Shown here piece after piece: positions 5,587-9,854 of a stretch of DNA of 9,854 bases (position 1 is its first letter; the number at the start of each line of letters is the position of its first letter). The stretch spans positions 1 to 9,854 of the forward strand of contig UROJ01000038.1 of NCBI GenBank assembly GCA_900549335.1, read 5' to 3'. The notes under the pieces are model-generated. The model was not told where the DNA came from. It did no database searches and worked only from the letters and a program-made list of their open reading frames with translations. This DNA is from an uncultured Collinsella sp. (GTDB taxonomy: Bacteria > Actinomycetota > Coriobacteriia > Coriobacteriales > Coriobacteriaceae). Made by a program: the position numbers and the translations under genes.

Positions 5587-6789
5587 TTAGGCCTGGAACC
5601 AACGGGCGGTGTTGCGCTCGTCGAGGGCCTTGAGGGTAGCGGCGGGATCGGCAACCTTCTGCAGGAACATCATGGCTGCGATGGCGTACGGCTTGTAGCT
5701 GGCCTCCTTGTACATGCCCACGCGGTGCATGTCGAAGACGTCGGCGTTGACCTCGCCGTGCTCGCAGGAGACACCGGAGATGTCGGCGGGCAGCGGATGC
5801 ATAAAGATGGTGTCCTGGCCGTTGGCGGTCTTCTCCATGAGCTCGGTCGTGGAGCACCAGTCCTGATGGGTGGCGTTCTGGGCGAGCAGCTCCTTCTCGA
5901 GCGCAGCGATGCCGGCGTCGTCGCCCTCGGCGTACAGGTTGGTGCGCTTCTCCATGGCGGCAAACGGAGCCCAGCTCTTGGGGATCACGATGTCGGCGCC
6001 CTCGAAGGCCTCGGCCATGGTGTTGACCTGCTTAAAGGTGGTGCCGGACTCGGCGGCATAGCCCTTGGCGCGCTCGACGACCTCGGGCATGAGGTCGTAG
6101 CCCTCGGGGTGGGCCAGGGTGACGTCCATGCCAAAACGGGGCAGCAGGCTGATCAGTGACTGCGGGCAGGACAGCGGCTTGCCGTAAGAGGGCGAGTAGG
6201 CCCAGGTAACGGCAACCTTCTTGCCCTTGAGGTTCTCGAGGCCGCCAAACTCGTTGATGAGGTAGAGCATGTCGGCAGAGGACTGCGTGGGGTGATCGGA
6301 GTCGGACTGCAGGGAGATGAGCGTGGGACGGTGATCCAGAACGCCGTCCTCGTAGGCCTGCTGGACAGACTCGGAGACCTCGGCCATGTAGGCGTCGCCC
6401 TTGCCGATGTACATGTCGTCGCGGATGCCGATGACGTCGGCCATGAAGGAGATCATGGTAGCGGTCTCGCGGACGGTCTCGCCGTGAGCGATCTGGGACT
6501 TCTTCTCGTCCAGGTCCTGCAGCTCAAGGCCGAGCAGGTTGGCGGCCTTGGAGAAGGAGAAGCGCGTACGGGTGGAGTTGTCACGGAACAGGGAGACGGC
6601 CAGACCCGAATCGAAGATCTTGGACGAAACGTTGTTCTCGCGCAGCTCGCGCAGGGCGTCGGCGACGATGTAGAGCGCCTTGAGCTCATCGGTGGTCTTA
6701 TCCCAGGTGTGCAGGAAGTCGCTGCCGTACATGCCCTTAAAATCGAGGCCGTTCAGCTGCTCGACGAGCTCGGTAAACTTGGCGTCCAT
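5587..6789 (-). CDS. ygeW: YgeW-type aspartate/ornithine carbamoyltransferase-like protein
   Basis: A 400-residue member of the knotted carbamoyltransferase clade typified by E. coli YgeW, which is close in length. It carries the carbamoyl-phosphate site STRTR (72-76), HPTQ (166-169), the clade-typical WAYSPSYGKPLS (196-207) and KSWAP (271-275), and HPLPADISGVSC (331-342). E. coli YgeW, as I recall it, has HCLP at the last site; here it is HPLP, as in aspartate transcarbamoylases. The frame stays open upstream to 6975, but AAAGGA lies just before ATG 6787-6789 and homology begins there. YgeW's true substrate has been hard to establish; with hyuA, ygeX and ygeY nearby, transfer of a carbamoyl group from a ureido compound to phosphate is a reasonable inference. 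It stands alone between a hairpin region and a terminator. Confidence 0.92.
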   Translation of the reverse strand: MDAKFTELVEQLNGLDFKGMYGSDFLHTWDKTTDELKALYIVADALRELRENNVSSKIFDSGLAVSLFRDNSTRTRFSFSKAANLLGLELQDLDEKKSQIAHGETVRETATMISFMADVIGIRDDMYIGKGDAYMAEVSESVQQAYEDGVLDHRPTLISLQSDSDHPTQSSADMLYLINEFGGLENLKGKKVAVTWAYSPSYGKPLSCPQSLISLLPRFGMDVTLAHPEGYDLMPEVVERAKGYAAESGTTFKQVNTMAEAFEGADIVIPKSWAPFAAMEKRTNLYAEGDDAGIAALEKELLAQNATHQDWCSTTELMEKTANGQDTIFMHPLPADISGVSCEHGEVNADVFDMHRVGMYKEASYKPYAIAAMMFLQKVADPAATLKALDERNTARWFQA

Positions 6790-6796
6790 GTAAATG

Positions 6797-6802
6797 TCCT
6801 TT
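6797..6802 (-). promoter_or_regulatory. Ribosome binding site setting the ygeW start
   Basis: AAAGGA on the minus strand is seven bases before ATG 6787-6789. It rules out the 62-residue upstream extension of the open frame, which looks like untranslated leader. Confidence 0.8.
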
Positions 6803-6943
6803 CCAAAGATGAAACGATCGCAATGAGTAGATGTGCTCCGGCATGCGCGTGTGGCTAGAACATGCAGAGCACTATGACGAGGACCCGCTACCGTTGAGGA
6901 AGCATGGGAGATAACGACCACGGGCCCCAAGTCAACAGGGGGT

Positions 6944-6968
6944 GCCGGGGACACGAGCTGTCCCCGGC
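6944..6968. repeat. Perfect hairpin downstream of ygeY
   Basis: GCCGGGGACA and TGTCCCCGGC form ten perfect, GC-rich pairs around a five-base loop. It follows immediately, one base away, the hairpin that contains the ygeY stop codon. No T run follows on the minus strand. It could slow polymerase, protect the ygeX-ygeY message from 3' decay, or belong to a repeat family. Beyond it lies the ygeW leader, where TTGACT (complement of 6930-6935) may be a -35 element, though the matching -10 (TATCTC, 6908-6913) is weak. Confidence 0.75.
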
Positions 6969-6969
6969 T

Positions 6970-7006
6970 CAACAAGATCGAGGAATGGGACTAATCGATC
7001 TTGTTG
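6970..7006. repeat. 12-bp hairpin containing the ygeY stop codon
   Basis: CAACAAGATCGA at 6970-6981 is the exact reverse complement of 6995-7006, with a 13-base loop. The last four sense codons of ygeY (NKID) form one arm and the TAG stop falls in the loop, so the coding end itself is folded in the mRNA. Confidence 0.8.
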
Positions 7007-8376
7007 TTGGTCAGACCGGCGCGGAACACGGTGGCGTCGCCATCGGCCTGGCTCGGATCGTAGAGGTTCAGGGCAGCCACATACATGGCGGCAGCGGTGA
7101 CCAGGTCGTCCTTGTAGGTGACCTCGTTGGGAGCGTGAGCCTGAGACTCGGCACCCGGGCCGAAGCCGACGCAGGGGATGCCATAGCGGCCCTGGATGGA
7201 AACGCAGTTCGTGGAGAAGGTCCACTTGTCGCACAGCGGACGACCGGTGCGCTTGTCCATGCTGGGCTCGCAGCCGATGCGCTCGTCACCGAACATGGCC
7301 TTGTGGGCGTCGACGAGGGCCTTGACGTGCGGAGCGGTCTCCTTGTTGATCCACGTGGGGAAGTAAGCCTCGGTCTCGTAGACCTCGCCGGTCCAGGACG
7401 GACGGTCGTACATGTACATGGAGACCTTCACGTCGTCGCCGTACTTCTTGGCGGCCGGCAGGTTGCGGATCTCGTCCAGGCAGGACTCCCAGGTCTCACC
7501 GGCGGTCATGCGACGGTCGATGGAGATGGCGCAGGAATCAGCCACGGCGCAACGGCTGGGGCTGGTGTAGAAGATCTGGCTGACGGTGCAGGTGCCGCGG
7601 CCCAGGAAGCGGGCGTCCTCGAAGTGCTCGGGGTTGTACTTGGGGTCGAGCATCTTGACGAGACCCTTGATGTCGGTCGACTCGTCGCAGCCGTTGTTGT
7701 TGAGGGCGCGGACGTCGGCGATGATGTCGGCCATCTTGTAAATGGCGTTATCGCCGCGGTCGGGAGCGGAGCCGTGGCAGGAGGTGCCGTGAACGTCGAC
7801 GCGAATCTCCATGCGGCCGCGGTGACCGCGGTAGATGCCGCCGTCGGTGGGCTCGGTGGAAATGACGAACTCGGGCTTAATGCCGTCCTTGTTGTAGATG
7901 TACTGCCAGCACATGCCGTCGCAGTCCTCTTCCTGGACGGTGCCGACGACCATGATCTTATAGCCCTCAGGGATGAGACCCATGTCCTTCATCATCTTGG
8001 CAGCGTAGGTAGCGGAAGCCATGCCGCCCTCCTGGTCAGAGCCGCCGCGGCCGTAGATGATCTCGTCGGTCTCGTAGCCCTCATAGGGATCGGCATCCCA
8101 GTTCTCGATGTTGCCGATGCCGACGGTGTCGATGTGGGAGTCGATGGCGATGATCTTGTCGCCCTCGCCCATAAAGCCCATGACGTTGCCCAGGCCGTCG
8201 ACCTTGACCTCGTCATAGCCAAGGCTCTCCATCTCGGCCTTGATGCAGGCAACAACCTCACCCTCCTCGCAGGACTCAGAGGGGTGGGAGATCATGGCGC
8301 GCAGGAAGCGAGTCATATCAGCACGATGAGACTCAGCAGCAGCCTTGATAGCGTCGAAATCGAGTTCTTTAGCCAT
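6991..8376 (-). CDS. ygeY: YgeY, M20-family metallohydrolase
   Basis: A zinc-type hydrolase of the ArgE/DapE/CPG2 superfamily that cleaves amide or carbamoyl-type bonds. The metal and catalytic set is visible: H81 and D83 (SHIDT), D114 (GGSDQEGG), catalytic E149 with E150 (VQEEDCDG), E175 (STEPTD), H201 (SCHGSAP) and H414 (AHAPNE). Strong matches to E. coli YgeY include [10 protein letters not shown] and [13 protein letters not shown]. At 461 residues it is longer than E. coli YgeY (about 400): an insertion at roughly 225-258, another at 366-382, and about 20 extra residues at the end ([16 protein letters not shown]). AAAGGT precedes the ATG. It lies 74 bases after ygeX and probably shares its transcript. 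The substrate is unproven; a ureide intermediate is inferred from the neighbours. Confidence 0.92.
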   Translation of the reverse strand: MAKELDFDAIKAAAESHRADMTRFLRAMISHPSESCEEGEVVACIKAEMESLGYDEVKVDGLGNVMGFMGEGDKIIAIDSHIDTVGIGNIENWDADPYEGYETDEIIYGRGGSDQEGGMASATYAAKMMKDMGLIPEGYKIMVVGTVQEEDCDGMCWQYIYNKDGIKPEFVISTEPTDGGIYRGHRGRMEIRVDVHGTSCHGSAPDRGDNAIYKMADIIADVRALNNNGCDESTDIKGLVKMLDPKYNPEHFEDARFLGRGTCTVSQIFYTSPSRCAVADSCAISIDRRMTAGETWESCLDEIRNLPAAKKYGDDVKVSMYMYDRPSWTGEVYETEAYFPTWINKETAPHVKALVDAHKAMFGDERIGCEPSMDKRTGRPLCDKWTFSTNCVSIQGRYGIPCVGFGPGAESQAHAPNEVTYKDDLVTAAAMYVAALNLYDPSQADGDATVFRAGLTNNKID

Positions 8377-8416
8377 TGTTCATAACCTTTCAAACGAAGA
8401 AATCTACCTGTGAGGT

Positions 8417-8443
8417 GGCGGAGCGATACCTATTTACTCCGCC
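8417..8443. repeat. Small hairpin between ygeX and ygeY
   Basis: GGCGGAG at 8417-8423 and CTCCGCC at 8437-8443 pair perfectly around a 13-base loop, seven bases past the ygeX stop. Without a T tract it is unlikely to end transcription fully. It may lower ygeY expression relative to ygeX or stabilise the upstream message. Confidence 0.5.
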
Positions 8444-8450
8444 CTAACGA

Positions 8451-9665
8451 TTAGCAAGTGGGATATTCGCCTTCCCAAACAATACGGCGATACTGGTCGG
8501 GATCCGTATCGCCCTCGGTGGAGAAGCAGAGCACAGAGCTCGTCTTGTCCAGGCCGATAAGTTCCTTGAGCTCGGCGTACTCGGGATCGAGCATGAGGGT
8601 CTCGACCAGGCCGGTGGTCACAGCACCGGACTCGCCGGAGATGACGCGCGGGTCGCCCTTCTCGGGAGCGCCCAGGGTGCGCATGCCGCGAGCGGTGACC
8701 CAGTCGGGGCAGGACACGAAGGCGGTGGTGTGGTTGCGCAGGATATCCCAGCCCAGAATGTTGGGCTCGCCGCAGCACAGACCGGCCATGATGGAGGGCA
8801 TGTCACCGTCCACGATGCGCGGATCGCCGTCGCCGGCGGCAGCGCCCTTGTACAGACAGGCGGCAGGCGCGCACTCGACCACGACGAAGGTGGGCGGGTT
8901 ATCGGGATACAGGTTGGTGAAGTAGCCCACCACGGCGCCAGCCAGCGAGCCCACGCCAGCCTGGACAAACACGTGCGTCGGGCGGTTGATGGCCATCTCA
9001 CGCAGCTGCTCGACAGCCTCGGAGGCCATGGTGCCGTAACCCTCCATGATCCAGGACGGGATCTTCTCGTAGCCCTCCCAGGCGGTGTCCTGAACGATGA
9101 CGCCGCGCTCGCAGGCGTCGGCCTCGGCGGCGGCCATGCGCACGCACTCGTCGTAGTTGACCTCTTCGATGGTCACCGTGGCGCCCTCGGCGGCGATGTT
9201 ATCGAAGCGGGGCTTGGTGGAACCCTTGGGCATGTGCACGACGGCCTTCTGGCCCAGCTTGTTGGCAGCCCATGCCACGCCGCGGCCATGGTTGCCGTCG
9301 GTGGCGGTAAAGAAGGTAGCCTGGCCAAAGTCCTTGGCAAGCTGATCGGAGGTCAGGTAATCGAAGGTGCAGTCGGCAACGTCCTTGCCGGTCTCGTCGG
9401 CAATGTAGTTGGCCATGGCAAACGATCCGCCCAGAACCTTAAAGGCGTTGAGGCCAAAGCGATAGCTCTCGTCCTTAACGCACAGGTTGGACAGACCCAA
9501 GCGCGCAGCCTGACCGTCCAGGCGGGCAAGCGGGGTGACGGTATATTGAGGGAACGACTGGTGGAAGGCGCGGGCCTTCTTCACGTGGTCGAGGCTCATG
9601 ATTCCCAAGTGCTTGTCATCGCTCTTGGGCATCGTGTTGCCCGCCCACTGGATCTTATCGGCCAT
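8451..9665 (-). CDS. ygeX: 2,3-diaminopropionate ammonia-lyase (YgeX)
   Basis: PLP enzyme converting 2,3-diaminopropionate to pyruvate and two ammonia. The 404-residue length matches the E. coli enzyme. Key features are the PLP lysine K76 in FGLNAFKVLGG, TDGNHGRGVAWAA (122-134) with D123, QDTAWEGY (192-199) with D193, the glycine loop QAGVGSLAG, and SGESGAVTTG near the C-terminus. K76, D123 and D193 correspond to the E. coli Lys and two Asp residues reported to act in catalysis. AAGGAG lies eight bases before the ATG at 9663-9665. It is the first gene of the leftward series and makes the end products (pyruvate for energy and carbon, ammonia), so it is the terminal step of the inferred pathway. 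The call is firm at the family level. Confidence 0.94.
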   Translation of the reverse strand: MADKIQWAGNTMPKSDDKHLGIMSLDHVKKARAFHQSFPQYTVTPLARLDGQAARLGLSNLCVKDESYRFGLNAFKVLGGSFAMANYIADETGKDVADCTFDYLTSDQLAKDFGQATFFTATDGNHGRGVAWAANKLGQKAVVHMPKGSTKPRFDNIAAEGATVTIEEVNYDECVRMAAAEADACERGVIVQDTAWEGYEKIPSWIMEGYGTMASEAVEQLREMAINRPTHVFVQAGVGSLAGAVVGYFTNLYPDNPPTFVVVECAPAACLYKGAAAGDGDPRIVDGDMPSIMAGLCCGEPNILGWDILRNHTTAFVSCPDWVTARGMRTLGAPEKGDPRVISGESGAVTTGLVETLMLDPEYAELKELIGLDKTSSVLCFSTEGDTDPDQYRRIVWEGEYPTC

Positions 9666-9854
9666 ACGGTGAACTCCTTAAGTCCTCTCTTGCCGGCCCC
9701 CGCATACGCGTTTCAGCCCGATCCCATTCACACGACTGAACTTTTATGTGGATGCCAAACAAAAAGTTTGTTAGTAATGTTCTATCACACTTTTTGATTG
9801 GTATATCTAACGAATTGTTTGTTGCCGTAATCGGTACTTTTTCGCCGCCGAACG
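9666..9854 (-). promoter_or_regulatory. AT-rich upstream region of ygeX
   Basis: The stretch 9740-9840 is strikingly AT-rich against its surroundings and must hold the ygeX control region. It contains CAAAC-AAAAA-GTTTG (9756-9770), two GTTTGTT direct repeats (9766-9772 and 9817-9823) whose starts are 51 bases apart, and GTTAG (9770-9774) mirrored by CTAAC (9807-9811). No unambiguous -35/-10 pair is visible; a CATAAA hexamer (complement of 9745-9750) is one poor -10 candidate. No gene is seen here. Confidence 0.45.

Noticed and set aside
3055..6159. A 1034-codon open frame on the plus strand
   Set aside because: It runs antisense to hyuA, mocA and ygeW and overlaps the end of yqeC. Its translation has low-complexity, Ala/Arg/His/Gly-rich composition with no domain pattern, as expected opposite high-GC codons; the minus-strand proteins show full catalytic motifs.
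6790..6975. N-terminal extension of ygeW to an upstream ATG
   Set aside because: Homology and a good ribosome site both place the start at 6789; the extra residues look like translated leader.
6904..8385. A 493-codon plus-strand open frame
   Set aside because: It is antisense to ygeY and rich in Val, Gly, Asp, Ala and Leu repeats, which reflects complementary GC-rich codon usage; it has no recognisable family.
642..9665. In-frame UGA codons for selenocysteine
   Set aside because: All eight intact genes run uninterrupted to family-typical ends; none needs UGA read-through. The selenium link here is to a cofactor, not to selenocysteine.
9747..9760. Possible sigma-54 promoter before ygeX (TGGCA on the minus strand)
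   Set aside because: The required GC at -12 is missing at the right spacing.
8730..9797. A 355-codon plus-strand open frame
   Set aside because: It is antisense to ygeX and has the same Gly/Val/His-rich shadow composition as the other antisense frames.
9784..9800. Possible CRP-type TGTGA site upstream of ygeX
   Set aside because: The second half-site is not TCACA, and there is no sign in the window that this organism uses a CRP system.
1..9854. CRISPR arrays, tRNA or rRNA genes, insertion sequences
   Set aside because: No regularly spaced repeats, no tRNA cloverleaf or rRNA sequence, and no transposase-like protein were seen.

Overview
The window is high-GC bacterial DNA. It carries one truncated housekeeping gene (rplE, ribosomal protein L5) followed by eight intact genes that closely match the Escherichia coli yge/yqe/xdh region, which is tied to selenium-dependent molybdenum hydroxylases and to anaerobic purine/ureide breakdown. 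The GC-rich coding style, the protein sequences and this gene set in a gut-type anaerobe suggest a Coriobacteriia member such as Collinsella. That assignment is inference, because no taxonomic marker beyond partial L5 is present.

Layout. 1-316 (minus): N-terminal 105 residues of L5, with its own promoter and a structured leader. 317-641: non-coding, holding that promoter, the leader and the first copy of a long inverted repeat. 642-2489 (minus): a two-gene unit yqeB-xdhC. 2490-2591: divergent regulatory gap with a 15-bp perfect palindrome. 2592-3326 (plus): yqeC, the only plus-strand gene. 3327-3444: convergent gap holding the second copy of the inverted repeat. 3445-5436 (minus): mocA-hyuA operon. 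5437-5586: gap with a strong intrinsic terminator for ygeW. 5587-6789 (minus): ygeW. 6790-6990: gap with two back-to-back hairpins. 6991-9665 (minus): ygeX then ygeY. 9666-9854: AT-rich region upstream of ygeX.

How the genes fit together. XdhC and MocA are maturation factors for molybdopterin-cytosine-dinucleotide hydroxylases of the xanthine dehydrogenase family, and YqeB and YqeC are markers of the selenium-dependent form. HyuA/YgeZ (cyclic amidohydrolase), YgeY (M20 metallohydrolase), YgeW (carbamoyltransferase-like) and YgeX (2,3-diaminopropionate ammonia-lyase) can be read as a route in which a hydroxylated or reduced purine-derived ring is opened, deacylated and decarbamoylated, finishing as pyruvate plus ammonia. 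Families are clear from sequence; the exact order of steps and substrates is inference. The hydroxylase structural subunits, a carbamate kinase, YgfK/SsnA-type proteins and transporters are not in the window and would have to lie elsewhere.

The least explained items are a pair of related long inverted repeats 2.8 kb apart, the tandem hairpins that swallow the ygeY stop codon, and the isolated start of the rplE transcript next to xdhC rather than after rplX.
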